Positions 6,176-14,000 of a DNA stretch of 14,940 bases are shown piece after piece. The stretch lies in NCBI GenBank assembly GCA_003453735.1, contig DMNE01000431.1, positions 371 through 15,310 on the forward strand. The letters run 5' to 3'. This DNA is from Nitrospiraceae bacterium (GTDB lineage Bacteria; Nitrospirota; Thermodesulfovibrionia; Thermodesulfovibrionales; UBA9159). The notes under the pieces are model-generated. The model was not told the DNA's origin. It ran no database searches and saw only the letters and a list, made by a program, of their open reading frames with translations. The position numbers and the translations under genes are program-made. Position 1 is the stretch's first letter. Every line of letters begins with the position of its first letter.

Positions 6176-7180
6176 TCATTTCAGTGCGTCCAAATCAAAC
6201 CTCATTCCGAGACGAAGCCCCATGGAATGGAGTACTTCCTTTATCTCATTGAGAGACTTGCGACCAAAATTCTTTGTCTTCAACATCTCATGTTCTGTCT
6301 TTTGAACCAGCTCGGAAATTGTTTTTATTTGCGCATTCTTCAAGCAGTTCGATGCACGGACAGAGAGTTCCAGTTCATCGACACTCTTCAAGAGATTCTC
6401 ATTTAAGGAAGGGTTACCGGAAGCCGACGACATTGTCAACAGGGCGCTCTCATTAGACACGAATTCTTGTCCTTCTTCCATTTCCTCTAGAATAAAGAGA
6501 TCCATATAATCGATGATGATTGAGGCTGCTTGAGATATCGCTTTTTGCGGCGTTATGCTGCCATCGGTCCATATCTCCATGACCAGTCTATCGTAGTCTG
6601 TGGCTCTTCCGACCCTTGCCTTCTCGACCACAAAAATGACCTTCCGAATGGGGCTGAACACAGAGTCTATCGCAAGCATATCCACAGGGAGTCCTTCCTC
6701 TTTGTTGAGCTCTGCCGGTGCATATCCTTTTCCCTTCTTGATGTGCATTTCAGCATCGAAGGCCGCGCCTTTATCAAGCGTTGCTAAGAGCTGGTCAGGA
6801 TTGAGAATCTCAATCCCTGAATCGAGATGCAAATCACGCCCTCTGACTTCCTTCGGCCCGTTCGCCTTGATCGTAGCCACCCGTCTGCTGTCTCCATGCA
6901 TCTTGAATCTCAACTTCTTTATGTTAAGGATAATGTCCAAGGCATCTTCCTTGACGTCTTTGAGATGAGAGAACTCATGCAAGGCCCCGCGGATTTTCAC
7001 TGCAGTAACCGCAGCGCCCTCAATGGATGAGAGCAGAACTCTCCTGATCGCATTGCCGATGGTTATGCCATAGCCACGTTCAAACGGCTCGGCAACAAGT
7101 TTCCCATAGGTGTCTGTGAGCGCCTCTTCATCAAACCGAATTTTGTCCGGTAATTGAAAGCCCTTTTTCTTTAAATCCAT
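6176..7180 (-). CDS. rpoA: DNA-directed RNA polymerase alpha subunit
   Basis: Alpha nucleates RNA polymerase assembly through its N-terminal dimerisation domain and contacts UP elements and activators through its C-terminal domain. The 334-residue protein has the alpha-NTD (about 1-235, with [20 protein letters not shown] at 33-52), an acidic linker (EEMEEGQEF) and the alpha-CTD (about 265-334). The CTD keeps the DNA-binding determinant [15 protein letters not shown] and [11 protein letters not shown], nearly as in E. coli. SD GGAGGAGG lies five bases before the ATG. It follows rpsD by 33 bases, as in most bacterial alpha operons. Confidence 0.98.
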   Translation of the reverse strand: MDLKKKGFQLPDKIRFDEEALTDTYGKLVAEPFERGYGITIGNAIRRVLLSSIEGAAVTAVKIRGALHEFSHLKDVKEDALDIILNIKKLRFKMHGDSRRVATIKANGPKEVRGRDLHLDSGIEILNPDQLLATLDKGAAFDAEMHIKKGKGYAPAELNKEEGLPVDMLAIDSVFSPIRKVIFVVEKARVGRATDYDRLVMEIWTDGSITPQKAISQAASIIIDYMDLFILEEMEEGQEFVSNESALLTMSSASGNPSLNENLLKSVDELELSVRASNCLKNAQIKTISELVQKTEHEMLKTKNFGRKSLNEIKEVLHSMGLRLGMRFDLDALK

Positions 7181-7213
7181 TAGGCCTCCTCCGCCTTAAA
7201 ATTAATACTGTTT

Positions 7214-7840
7214 TTATTTTGAATAAAGCTCAACGATGAGCTGTTCTCTCACCGGCAGCTGAATCTCTTCCCGTGAAGGAATGTGTGATACCTTGCCCCT
7301 AAAGTTCGCCCTGTCCGTCTCTATCCATGCCGGGAGACCGCGGTGCTCTGCTTTGTCGAGGCTCTCCTGGATGGCAGGGATATCCCTGCTGGATTCCTTG
7401 ACCTCAATGACATCCTCGGCTCTGACAATATACGATGGGATATTTACTATCTTGCCATTAACGAGAAAGTGCCTGTGAACTATCAACTGCCTTGCCTGTC
7501 TCCTATTAGCCGAAAAACCCATCCTGTGTATTACATTGTCAAGCCGGCATTCAAGGAGCTGCAACAATACCTCCCCGGTAACGGCCTTACTCTTCTCAGC
7601 TGCAAAAAAATACCTTCTGAACTGTCTTTCTACGAGGCCGTAAGGCTTCCTCACCTTTTGCTTTTCCATGAGCTGTACGCCATAATCAGAGAGTTTCCCG
7701 CGGCCTTGACCGTGTTGTCCGGGGGGATATTTTCTCCTCTCAACGCCGCATTTCTCGGTGTAGCACCTGTCACCCTTAAAATAGAGTTTTTCTCCTGCTC
7801 TCCTGCACATCCTGCACACTGCTCCGATATATCTCGACAC
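7214..7840 (-). CDS. rpsD: 30S ribosomal protein S4, zinc-binding (C+) form
   Basis: S4 binds the 5' domain of 16S rRNA early in 30S assembly and in many bacteria represses its own operon. The 208-residue protein has four N-terminal cysteines, C9-X2-C12-X13-C26-X4-C31, the zinc-binding form, followed by YPPGQHGQ. The S4 RNA-binding domain follows (about 98-160, with LECRLDNVIHRMGFS and ARQLIVHRHFLVNGK). The start is GTG at 7838-7840, immediately after the rpsK TAA. Its SD (GAAGGAGG) lies within the last codons of rpsK, so the two are probably translationally coupled. Confidence 0.97.
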   Translation of the reverse strand: MSRYIGAVCRMCRRAGEKLYFKGDRCYTEKCGVERRKYPPGQHGQGRGKLSDYGVQLMEKQKVRKPYGLVERQFRRYFFAAEKSKAVTGEVLLQLLECRLDNVIHRMGFSANRRQARQLIVHRHFLVNGKIVNIPSYIVRAEDVIEVKESSRDIPAIQESLDKAEHRGLPAWIETDRANFRGKVSHIPSREEIQLPVREQLIVELYSK

Positions 7841-8227
7841 TTACACCCTCCTTCTCTTCGGAGGCCTGCATCCGTTGTGGGGAACCGGCGTGACGTCCTT
7901 GATAAGATTGATGTCCAGACCCGCCGCTTGCAATGCCCGTATAGCAGACTCCCTTCCAGCCCCCGGACCCTTAACAAAGACGTCCAGCTGCTTCATTCCC
8001 ATATCGACAGCTTTTTTTGCTGCAGCCTCAGCAGCCATCTGTGCTGCGTATGGCGTGCCCTTCCTTGATCCTTTAAAACCAAGGCTCCCTGCACTCGACC
8101 AAGTAATCACAGCGCCGATCTGGTCAGTTATAGTTACTATCGTATTGTTGAAGGTTGCCTGGATGTGAGCTGCACCGACACTGATACTTTTTTTCTCTCT
8201 CTTGGCAGTCTTTTTCCTCTGCGCCAT
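7841..8227 (-). CDS. rpsK: 30S ribosomal protein S11
   Basis: S11 (uS11) sits on the 30S platform and helps shape the E-site/mRNA path. The 128-residue product has the family core [15 protein letters not shown] (about 21-35), [21 protein letters not shown] and [14 protein letters not shown]. It ends in the classic [14 protein letters not shown]. The gene starts five bases after rpsM, and its AAGGAGG ribosome binding site overlaps the last rpsM codons. The rpsD start follows directly on its stop codon. Confidence 0.98.
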   Translation of the reverse strand: MAQRKKTAKREKKSISVGAAHIQATFNNTIVTITDQIGAVITWSSAGSLGFKGSRKGTPYAAQMAAEAAAKKAVDMGMKQLDVFVKGPGAGRESAIRALQAAGLDINLIKDVTPVPHNGCRPPKRRRV

Positions 8228-8232
8228 ATAGG

Positions 8233-8607
8233 TTATGCCTCCTTTTTCTTGCCCATGATGGTCTTCCTCGGCCCTTTCCGTGTGCGGGCGTTGGTTTTCG
8301 TCCTCTGTCCTCTCAGCGGCAACCCCAGTCGGTGTCTCAGGCCTCGATAACAGCTGATATCCGTAAGCCTTTTTACGGCCATGGATATTTCACGTCTCAG
8401 ATCCCCTTCAACCTTGTAATCCCGATCGATGACGTTTCTTATTTTTACTACATCCTCATCTTTCAAATCTCTGACTCGGACATCGAGGTTCACTCCGGTC
8501 TCCTCTAAGATCTTCTGAGACAACGATCTTCCAATGCCAAATATCCTTGTCAACCCTATCTCTATCCGTTCATTCTTTGGTAAGTCAACACCCGCGATCC
8601 TCGCCAT
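8233..8607 (-). CDS. rpsM: 30S ribosomal protein S13
   Basis: S13 (uS13) is in the 30S head and contacts the P-site tRNA and the L5 bridge. The 124-residue protein begins [20 protein letters not shown] and has [13 protein letters not shown]. It ends with the tRNA-facing tail [20 protein letters not shown] followed by [18 protein letters not shown] lies six bases upstream. The 86-nt stretch between it and rpmJ contains competing inverted repeats that could control its translation. In E. coli, S4 regulates the alpha operon at this site. Confidence 0.98.
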   Translation of the reverse strand: MARIAGVDLPKNERIEIGLTRIFGIGRSLSQKILEETGVNLDVRVRDLKDEDVVKIRNVIDRDYKVEGDLRREISMAVKRLTDISCYRGLRHRLGLPLRGQRTKTNARTRKGPRKTIMGKKKEA

Positions 8608-8632
8608 AATTAACTCCCTCTCCGTCTAAGTT

Positions 8633-8694
8633 ATTGACTCATTAGTCAATGAGCCACCGGGTCTTAAAAACGGCTTTCCTTCCTGACTCATTGA
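8633..8694 (-). promoter_or_regulatory. mutually exclusive stem-loops in the rpsM leader
   Basis: ATTGACT-catt-AGTCAAT (8633-8650) is a perfect 7-bp hairpin. TCAATGAG (8646-8653) can instead pair with CTCATTGA (8687-8694), an 8-bp helix around a roughly 33-nt loop. The two helices share bases 8646-8650, so only one can form. TGACTCATT also occurs as a direct repeat (8635-8643 and 8684-8692). The element lies 26 nt before the rpsM start codon. Its regulatory role is inferred from position. Confidence 0.42.
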
Positions 8695-8698
8695 GGAA

Positions 8699-8812
8699 TT
8701 ATCCCTGCCGCTGTTTGTGTCTCGGGTTCTCACAGATGATCCTGGTGACTCCCCTTCTCTTTACGATCTTACACTTTGCACATATTGGCTTAACCGACGA
8801 CCTAACTTTCAT
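8699..8812 (-). CDS. rpmJ: 50S ribosomal protein L36, zinc-binding form
   Basis: This 37-residue gene encodes L36 (bL36), a small zinc-ribbon protein of the large subunit. The protein begins [20 protein letters not shown] and ends NPRHKQRQG. The ligands are C11-X2-C14, C27 and H32, the standard zinc-binding pattern. GGAG lies seven bases before the ATG. It sits between infA and rpsM, the usual place. The spacer to infA is 54 nt. Confidence 0.97.
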   Translation of the reverse strand: MKVRSSVKPICAKCKIVKRRGVTRIICENPRHKQRQG

Positions 8813-8866
8813 GATTCAACTCCATAGATTCCTTTTCTTGGACTTCGCTCTGCAATCTTACACATA

Positions 8867-9085
8867 CTATTTGAATCGATATGTTATCCTGCCCTTTGTC
8901 AGATCATAGGGGGAAAGCTCAACAGTAACCTTATCCCCTGGCAGTATCTTAATAAAATGCATCCTCATTTTTCCTGATACATAAGCGAGGATAACCTTTC
9001 CATTCTCGAGCTCGACCCTGAACATAGCATTAGGCAGCGTTTCAAGAATTGTACCCTGAACCTCTATATTTTCCTCTTTTGGCAT
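8867..9085 (-). CDS. infA: translation initiation factor IF-1
   Basis: IF-1 binds the 30S A site during initiation and stabilises IF-2 and IF-3 action. The 72-residue protein has the expected length and a single S1/OB-fold domain. Motifs are [39 protein letters not shown] and the end [11 protein letters not shown]. It starts 24 bases after map. Unlike nearly all its neighbours it has no Shine-Dalgarno sequence: the 25 bases before the ATG are A/T-rich. A promoter-like pair lies immediately upstream, so the transcript may be almost leaderless. Confidence 0.97.
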   Translation of the reverse strand: MPKEENIEVQGTILETLPNAMFRVELENGKVILAYVSGKMRMHFIKILPGDKVTVELSPYDLTKGRITYRFK

Positions 9086-9097
9086 TTTTAAACAAGT

Positions 9098-9127
9098 ATT
9101 ATAGATTTTTTAATCTATTTTAGTCAA
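9098..9127 (-). promoter_or_regulatory. internal promoter for infA and the alpha operon
   Basis: On the minus strand, TTGACT (9122-9127, 5 of 6) lies inside the last map codons. A perfect TATAAT (9098-9103) follows after 18 bp. Transcription would start around 9089-9092, only about 4-7 bases before the infA ATG. The spacer contains a 7-bp palindrome, ATAGATT-tttt-AATCTAT (9101-9118), overlapping the map stop codon. Confidence 0.52.
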
Positions 9128-9859
9128 TATTCTCACGCCGTTCTCAGTCACCGCAACGGTATGTTCGAAATGAGCTGAGAGGCTGTGATCCAACGTCACA
9201 GCGGTCCACCCGTCATCGAGAACCGTTATCCCATAACTGCCTGCATTCACCATAGGCTCTATCGCAAAGGTCATCCCTTCCCTCAACCGCGGTCCCTGCC
9301 CCGGGCCACCATAATTGGGAACCTGAGGCGCTTCGTGTAATGACCTCCCGATCCCGTGTCCGACAAGAGCCCTAACAACAGAGTAACCGTTAGCCTCAAC
9401 ATATTTCTGGATGGCGTGAGATACGTCCGACACCCGGTTCCCCGGACTCACCTTTTCAATGCCGAGATACAGGGCATTTTCCGTCACCTGGAGCAGCCTT
9501 TCCGCCTCTTTGCTTATCTTACCGACCGGGAGGGTGATGGCTCCATCACCGTAAAACCCGTTCATATAGACACCAAGGTCGATACTGATAATATCACCCT
9601 CCCGTAATATCACCGATGAAGGGATACCATGGACGACCTGATCGTTGATGGAGGTGCATATCCCGGCAGGGAAACCCCTATAGCCCTTAAATGCAAGGGC
9701 TCCCCCCTTTTTTAAAATCATTTTTTCAGCAATTCCTTCGATATCCCTCGTTGAGATACCGGGTTTAGCCATATCGCTCAAGGCCCTCAGGGTTTCAGCC
9801 ACAATGCGGCAAGCTGCAGCCATCCTCTCGATCTCCTCTGGAGACTTTATGATAATCAT
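9110..9859 (-). CDS. map: type I methionine aminopeptidase
   Basis: MetAP removes the initiator methionine from nascent proteins as they leave the ribosome. The 249-residue enzyme has the type I pita-bread fold without an N-terminal extension. The five metal ligands are D94, D105, H168, E201 and E232 (motifs SIDLGVYMNGFYGDGA, GHGIGRSLHEAP, FAIEPMVN, HFEHTVAVTENG). The conserved H77 is in QVVHGIP. It lies directly after secY; adk, which often separates the two, is absent. The SD (GGGCAGG) is weak. A minus-strand TTGACA (9907-9912) lies in the 107-nt spacer, but its best -10 (AATAAA) is 19 bp away. Confidence 0.97.
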   Translation of the reverse strand: MIIIKSPEEIERMAAACRIVAETLRALSDMAKPGISTRDIEGIAEKMILKKGGALAFKGYRGFPAGICTSINDQVVHGIPSSVILREGDIISIDLGVYMNGFYGDGAITLPVGKISKEAERLLQVTENALYLGIEKVSPGNRVSDVSHAIQKYVEANGYSVVRALVGHGIGRSLHEAPQVPNYGGPGQGPRLREGMTFAIEPMVNAGSYGITVLDDGWTAVTLDHSLSAHFEHTVAVTENGVRILTKID

Positions 9860-9966
9860 TTGCCTGCCCAGACCTGGAGCCTTTATTCCTTTTTCAAAGA
9901 GCCTTTTGTCAACCTTTCACTGCAGAAAAAAATCCGTCACCGGGAAGAACCCTGAAACAGATTCTC

Positions 9967-11271
9967 TCATCTCCTCCCCTTGAGTCTTCCCTTCTTGAGG
10001 AAGCCTTCATAAGACCGGGTCAGGAGATGTGATTCTATCTGAGAAACAGTATCGAGAGCAACCCCCACCACGATTAAGAGCGATGTTCCGCCAAAGTAAA
10101 AGGGTACATTGAATTTCCGTATCAGGAACTCAGGCAGAACACAGATAATCGCAAGGTAGAGGGCCCCGACAAAAGTCAGCCTCGAAAGCACCTTATATAT
10201 GTACTCAGATGTTTTCTGGCCAGGACGTATTCCGGGGATATATCCCCCGTATTTTTTAAGATTATCAGCAATATCAACGGGGTTGAAGATGATAGCAGTG
10301 TAAAAGTAACTAAAGAAAAAAATCATCCCCACATAGAGGGCAGTATGGAGCATGGTTCCGGGGCCGAGTTGTTTAGCAAAACTCTGGACCCAAGGAATCG
10401 GTATGAATCCTGCCACCGTTGCAGGGAACATGATAATGGAAGAAGCAAAAATGGGGGGGATGACTCCCGATGTGTTTATCTTTAATGGCAGATGAGTACT
10501 CTGGCCCCCGTAAACCTTTCTGCCTACTACCCTCTTTGCATACTGAACAGGTAATTTCCTCTGCCCGCGTTCAATGAATACAATTATCCCAACAACCGCA
10601 ATCATTCCTGCCACAAGAAAGAGTACAGAAAATATGGACAGTTCATTCGCTTGAACCAGCCTAAATGTGCTGAGGACAGCATTGGGAAACCGAGCTACGA
10701 TGCCCGCAAAGATGACGAGTGATATCCCATTTCCGATACCTCTTTCGGTGATCTGTTCTCCCAGCCACATGATAAACGCTGTGCCGGCAGTAAGTGTTAT
10801 CATCGTCAACAGTCTGAAAGACCATCCGGGGCTCTGTATAAAGGCCCCCTGGTTCATGCCTTCAAGACCGACCGCGATCCCAAACGACTGAATCGCACTG
10901 ATGACAACAGTACCGTATCTCGTATATTTAATGATTTTTTTTCTCCCCGCCTCCCCTTCCTTGGCCATCTTTCCGATGGCCGGTACCACTACCGTTAGAA
11001 GCTGCAGGATAATGGAGGCGCTGATATAGGGCATGATGCCGAGAGCAAATATGGTAACTCTTGATAAAGCGCCCCCAGAGAACATATCGAAGAAACCCAT
11101 CAAGGCTCCGCCTTTTTCAGCAAGGAACTTGCTGAGCTCTTCGCCGTTGATCCCCGGTGTCGGGATATGAGCGCCCACTCTGTATACTGCCAGGAGCGCT
11201 AGGGTAAAGAGCACCCTGTTCTTTAGCTCTGCTATCTTAAAGATGTTCTGAAATACCGTGATAACCCGCAA
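9967..11271 (-). CDS. secY: protein translocase subunit SecY
   Basis: SecY is the channel of the SecYEG translocon in the inner membrane. The 434-residue protein shows the ten-helix pattern, beginning FQNIFKIAELKNRVLFTL. It has VGAHIPTPGIN before the plug segment, the cytoplasmic C5 loop KKYGGYIPGIRPGQ (339-352, with R349 at the SecA-contacting arginine position), and GGTSLLIVVGVALDT near the end. The frame has no upstream ATG or GTG. It opens with TTG (11269-11271) directly after the rplO TGA, preceded by GAGGTGAT, which supports TTG as the start and coupling to rplO. Confidence 0.97.
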   Translation of the reverse strand: MRVITVFQNIFKIAELKNRVLFTLALLAVYRVGAHIPTPGINGEELSKFLAEKGGALMGFFDMFSGGALSRVTIFALGIMPYISASIILQLLTVVVPAIGKMAKEGEAGRKKIIKYTRYGTVVISAIQSFGIAVGLEGMNQGAFIQSPGWSFRLLTMITLTAGTAFIMWLGEQITERGIGNGISLVIFAGIVARFPNAVLSTFRLVQANELSIFSVLFLVAGMIAVVGIIVFIERGQRKLPVQYAKRVVGRKVYGGQSTHLPLKINTSGVIPPIFASSIIMFPATVAGFIPIPWVQSFAKQLGPGTMLHTALYVGMIFFFSYFYTAIIFNPVDIADNLKKYGGYIPGIRPGQKTSEYIYKVLSRLTFVGALYLAIICVLPEFLIRKFNVPFYFGGTSLLIVVGVALDTVSQIESHLLTRSYEGFLKKGRLKGRR

Positions 11272-11715
11272 TCAGATCACCTCTGTCTTGCCGCCTGCCT
11301 TGGTAATTTTATCCACGGCAGCAGAACTGAAGGCATGAGCCTTGATTGTTATCGCCCGCGTTATCTCACCTTCGCTGAGGATTTTGAGACCGTCCTTCGT
11401 GTTTCTCACCATTCCCCGCTGCACCAAAACTTCAGGAGTAATGATGTCCACATCGTTTATTTTAGAAATGTCTCTGAGATTGATGACGGCATATTCGCGC
11501 GAAAAAGGATAGTTCCTAAATCCCCTCTTGGGGAGCCTCCTCTGCAGCGGCATCTGACCGCCCTCAAATCCGGCCCCTTTTCCTCCGCCCGATCTGGCTT
11601 TCTGCCCTTTGTGTCCTTTGCACGAAGTTTTGCCGTGGCCAGAGCCTACGCCGCGACCAACCCTTTTACACTTCTTTTTGCTGCCTTCGGCAGGCTTTAA
11701 GTCCTCAATCCTCAT
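11272..11715 (-). CDS. rplO: 50S ribosomal protein L15
   Basis: L15 (uL15) is a late-assembly large-subunit protein with a long glycine/basic N-terminal extension that threads into 23S rRNA. The 147-residue product shows this as GRGVGSGHGKTSCKGHKGQ (about 20-38), then GGQMPLQRRLPKRGFRN (about 52-68) and a globular C-terminal domain. The ATG lies nine bases after rpsE, with SD AAGGGA overlapping the rpsE stop. L30 (rpmD), which many bacteria carry between rpsE and rplO, is missing. The short junction leaves no room for a remnant. Confidence 0.97.
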   Translation of the reverse strand: MRIEDLKPAEGSKKKCKRVGRGVGSGHGKTSCKGHKGQKARSGGGKGAGFEGGQMPLQRRLPKRGFRNYPFSREYAVINLRDISKINDVDIITPEVLVQRGMVRNTKDGLKILSEGEITRAITIKAHAFSSAAVDKITKAGGKTEVI

Positions 11716-11724
11716 AGTGGTCCC

Positions 11725-12243
11725 TTATTCCTTTATCTCGTGATTCTCTTGCTCTTCTTCGCCTTTTTTCCTCAATTTCAATACGACACTGGGGTCTTTG
11801 AGCCTGGACAGCCCGTCAAGAGTAGCCTTTACCGTATTATAAGGGTTATGACCGCCAAGAGACTTAGCCACAATATCCTGTATGCCCGCCACTTCGAGGA
11901 TCGCCCTAACCGCACCCCCCGCGATAAGCCCCGTCCCCTTTAGTGCCGGATTCATAACTACAGAACCTGCCCCGTATTTTCCTATTATCCTGTGGGGAAT
12001 CGTACCATCCCTGAGAGGGAATTTCATGAGAGCTTTTTTCGCCTGTTCCACCGCTTTCCGTATCGCCTCCGGCACCTCTGTTGCCTTGCCTTTGCCCATG
12101 CCGACAATCCCCCCACCATCACCCACAACAACAAGTGCGCTAAAGGAGAATCTTCTTCCCCCTTTCACAACCTTAGCAACTCTGTTGATGAATACGACCT
12201 TGTCTTTCAAGGTCAGTCCCTCTGGGTCAATCCGTCCCACCAT
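11725..12243 (-). CDS. rpsE: 30S ribosomal protein S5
   Basis: S5 (uS5) sits at the mRNA entry side of the 30S subunit and affects decoding accuracy. The 172-residue protein has the double-stranded RNA-binding domain ([20 protein letters not shown], about 15-34, then [17 protein letters not shown]) and the C-terminal [20 protein letters not shown]. It ends in an acidic tail. AAGGAGG (12245-12251) is only one base from the ATG at 12241-12243. The next codon is GTG (12238-12240), four bases from the SD, and could be the real start. The 119-nt upstream spacer holds a candidate promoter. Confidence 0.96.
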   Translation of the reverse strand: MVGRIDPEGLTLKDKVVFINRVAKVVKGGRRFSFSALVVVGDGGGIVGMGKGKATEVPEAIRKAVEQAKKALMKFPLRDGTIPHRIIGKYGAGSVVMNPALKGTGLIAGGAVRAILEVAGIQDIVAKSLGGHNPYNTVKATLDGLSRLKDPSVVLKLRKKGEEEQENHEIKE

Positions 12244-12264
12244 ACCTCCTTAGTCACGTAATAT

Positions 12265-12293
12265 CTTATGCGTAATGCGTTAAGAGCTTTCAA
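12265..12293 (-). promoter_or_regulatory. candidate internal promoter before rpsE
   Basis: On the minus strand TTGAAA (12288-12293, 5 of 6) and CATAAG (12265-12270, 4 of 6) are exactly 17 bp apart. The predicted start near 12258 would leave a leader of about 15 bases carrying AAGGAGG. The spacer between rplR and rpsE is unusually long (119 nt), in line with a start site here. Confidence 0.38.
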
Positions 12294-12321
12294 CCACAAC
12301 CGGCACTCTGTAATGGGTTAA
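12272..12321 (-). repeat. imperfect 12-bp direct repeat in the rplR-rpsE spacer
   Basis: TTAACCCATTAC and TTAACGCATTAC (minus strand; plus-strand positions 12310-12321 and 12272-12283) match at 11 of 12 positions with 38-bp spacing. The second copy lies inside the spacer of the candidate promoter. It could be an operator-like pair or chance. Confidence 0.3.
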
Positions 12322-12362
12322 CCGATTTTGTCTTTACCGTTACACATCCCGTCGCGCCTTTA

Positions 12363-12725
12363 TTAAAACTCCAGACCAGCTTCTCTCGCTGCTTCAGCTA
12401 ACGCTTTGACCCTTCCATGATACAGATAGCCTCCTCTGTCAAAAACAACCTTGTTGATGCCCTTGCCTCTGGCCTTTTGTGCGATCAGTTCACCAACCTT
12501 TTTCGCTATCACAGCATTGCCCTTATGTCCTTTCTCGGATTTGAGTTCTCCCTCACGGGTAGAAGCAGCCACAAGAGTTTTACCTTTTGAGTCATCGATA
12601 ATCTGCACATATATATGGTTCAGGCTCCGATAGACCGAAAGTCTCGGTCTTTCACCCGTCCCAAAGATTTTCTTTCTTATCCGTGCATGACGCCTGTCTC
12701 TTCCTATACGAGTATCTTCAGCCAA
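12363..12725 (-). CDS. rplR: 50S ribosomal protein L18
   Basis: L18 (uL18) binds 5S rRNA together with L5 and helps dock it into the 50S subunit. The 120-residue protein has the basic N-terminus [18 protein letters not shown], then [20 protein letters not shown] (about 26-45). It ends with the family signature [20 protein letters not shown]. The start is TTG (12723-12725), preceded by AGGAGGGAG at a five-base spacing. No ATG or GTG offers a better choice. It follows rplF by 20 bases. Confidence 0.97.
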   Translation of the reverse strand: MAEDTRIGRDRRHARIRKKIFGTGERPRLSVYRSLNHIYVQIIDDSKGKTLVAASTREGELKSEKGHKGNAVIAKKVGELIAQKARGKGINKVVFDRGGYLYHGRVKALAEAAREAGLEF

Positions 12726-12745
12726 ACTTGCTCCCTCCTCATTCC

Positions 12746-13288
12746 CTATTTCTTACCGGCCTTACCAACCTTAAGTTTTATCCTCTGGCCAGCGTAACGC
12801 ACTCCCTTACCTTTATAGATGTCAGGAGGCCTTAATGCCCGAATGTTCGCTGCTATCTGCCCAATTTGCTGTTTATCGATCCCCTTCAAGGTGAGAGTTG
12901 TCTGCCTCTGATCAACGGCGGCACTGACCCCTTCGGGAAGCTGATATTCGATAGGATGTGAATACCCAAGGGTAAATATGATCTTGTTTCCCTGCACCTG
13001 CGCCCGGTACCCAACACCCAAGATCTCAAGAACCCTCTCATAGCCCTGAGAAACTCCTGTAACCATATTTGACACAAGGCTCCGGGTAAGCCCGTGCAAT
13101 GACCTGTCTTGCTTCAAATCTCCTGATCTCTTCACGAGCACTTTGCCTTCACTGAGCAGGACTTTGAGCTTCTCAGGATACCTCCAATTCAATTGACCCT
13201 TCGGTCCTTTTACCTGGATGGCGTTCCCATCTACCGTAATGTCCACCCCTTTGGGTATATCAATAGGTTTTTTACCGATCCTCGACAT
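12746..13288 (-). CDS. rplF: 50S ribosomal protein L6
   Basis: L6 (uL6) lies near the factor-binding site of the large subunit and is built of two repeated alpha/beta domains. The 180-residue protein starts [15 protein letters not shown] and includes GPKGQLNW (about 28-35). It ends with the conserved 23S-binding motif [20 protein letters not shown] (154-173). The AAGGAGAG ribosome binding site overlaps the rpsH TAA, 14 bases upstream. Confidence 0.98.
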   Translation of the reverse strand: MSRIGKKPIDIPKGVDITVDGNAIQVKGPKGQLNWRYPEKLKVLLSEGKVLVKRSGDLKQDRSLHGLTRSLVSNMVTGVSQGYERVLEILGVGYRAQVQGNKIIFTLGYSHPIEYQLPEGVSAAVDQRQTTLTLKGIDKQQIGQIAANIRALRPPDIYKGKGVRYAGQRIKLKVGKAGKK

Positions 13289-13302
13289 GCTTTGGTCTCT
13301 CC

Positions 13303-13695
13303 TTACCAGACATAACAGATAACTTCTCCGCCGACCCCGTCACGACGGCACATTTTATCGCTCAAAATACCGCTAGGCGTTGTTAGGATGGCAATCCCAA
13401 CGCCTCCCATCACCCTTGGTATCTCGTTGCTTCCTACGTAAACTCTCCGCCCCGGCTTACTTATCCTCTTGAGCCCCGAGATCACATTCTCGTTGTCAGC
13501 ATACTTGAGAGTCAATCTGAGAACGCCCTGTTTCTTATCCTTCAATATCTTATATGCGCGGATAAATCCCTCTTCCTTAAGGATCTTGGCAATCTCGAGC
13601 TTAATCCTCGATGCGGGGATATCTACCTTCTCAGCCTTTATCATAGCCGCATTCCTTACCCTTGTGAGCATATCCGCAATAGGATCAGTCAGCAT
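13303..13695 (-). CDS. rpsH: 30S ribosomal protein S8
   Basis: S8 (uS8) binds the central domain of 16S rRNA and in E. coli represses the spc operon through the rplE leader. The 130-residue protein starts [16 protein letters not shown] and ends with the RNA-binding signature [19 protein letters not shown]. The middle segment [20 protein letters not shown] (79-98) is also typical. The SD GAGGTGA overlaps the rpsN stop. The gap to rpsN is 10 bases. Confidence 0.98.
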   Translation of the reverse strand: MLTDPIADMLTRVRNAAMIKAEKVDIPASRIKLEIAKILKEEGFIRAYKILKDKKQGVLRLTLKYADNENVISGLKRISKPGRRVYVGSNEIPRVMGGVGIAILTTPSGILSDKMCRRDGVGGEVICYVW

Positions 13696-13705
13696 CCGTT
13701 CACCT

Positions 13706-13891
13706 CTACCAGCTTGATTTTGTTACGCCGGGAATCTGCCCCCGCAGCGCCAGCGCTCTAAAGCAAATCCTGCACATCCCGAACTTCCTGAGAAACGCCC
13801 TCGGCCTTCCGCATATCCGGCATCTGTTATAGGCTCTCACTGCAAATTTCGGTTGTCTCTTTACCTTTTCTATCATGCACTTCTTAGCCAT
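13706..13891 (-). CDS. rpsN: 30S ribosomal protein S14 type Z (zinc-binding)
   Basis: This 61-residue protein is the short zinc form of S14 (uS14) in the 30S head. The ligands are C24-X2-C27-X12-C40-X2-C43, within [20 protein letters not shown]. The protein starts [16 protein letters not shown] and ends [11 protein letters not shown]. The frame stays open upstream to 14113, but that part overlaps rplE and is not S14-like. The ATG at 13889-13891 has GAGGTGAT directly upstream and gives the family length. Confidence 0.97.
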   Translation of the reverse strand: MAKKCMIEKVKRQPKFAVRAYNRCRICGRPRAFLRKFGMCRICFRALALRGQIPGVTKSSW

Positions 13892-14000
13892 TATCACCTC
13901 TTCTACGTTCAGCGTGTCTATAAGTGAACGAGCAAACGAGTGAAGGGCTCTTTTCGTCCAGACATCCTCTGACCCATTTGCCCCTATACCATGAAACCGT
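13892..14000 (-). other. 109-nt rplE-rpsN spacer
   Basis: This is one of four long spacers in an otherwise compact operon. It holds a weak promoter-like pair, TTCACT (13939-13944) and TATAGA (13917-13922), spaced by 16 bp on the minus strand. A near repeat of CGAG-containing bases and a small bulged hairpin (GTCAGA...TCTGGAC) are also present. No short gene with a ribosome binding site was recognised. Confidence 0.3.

Noticed and set aside
9926-9950. possible terminator after secY
   Set aside because: A T7 run on the minus strand follows only a 3-bp stem (9934-9943), too weak to call.
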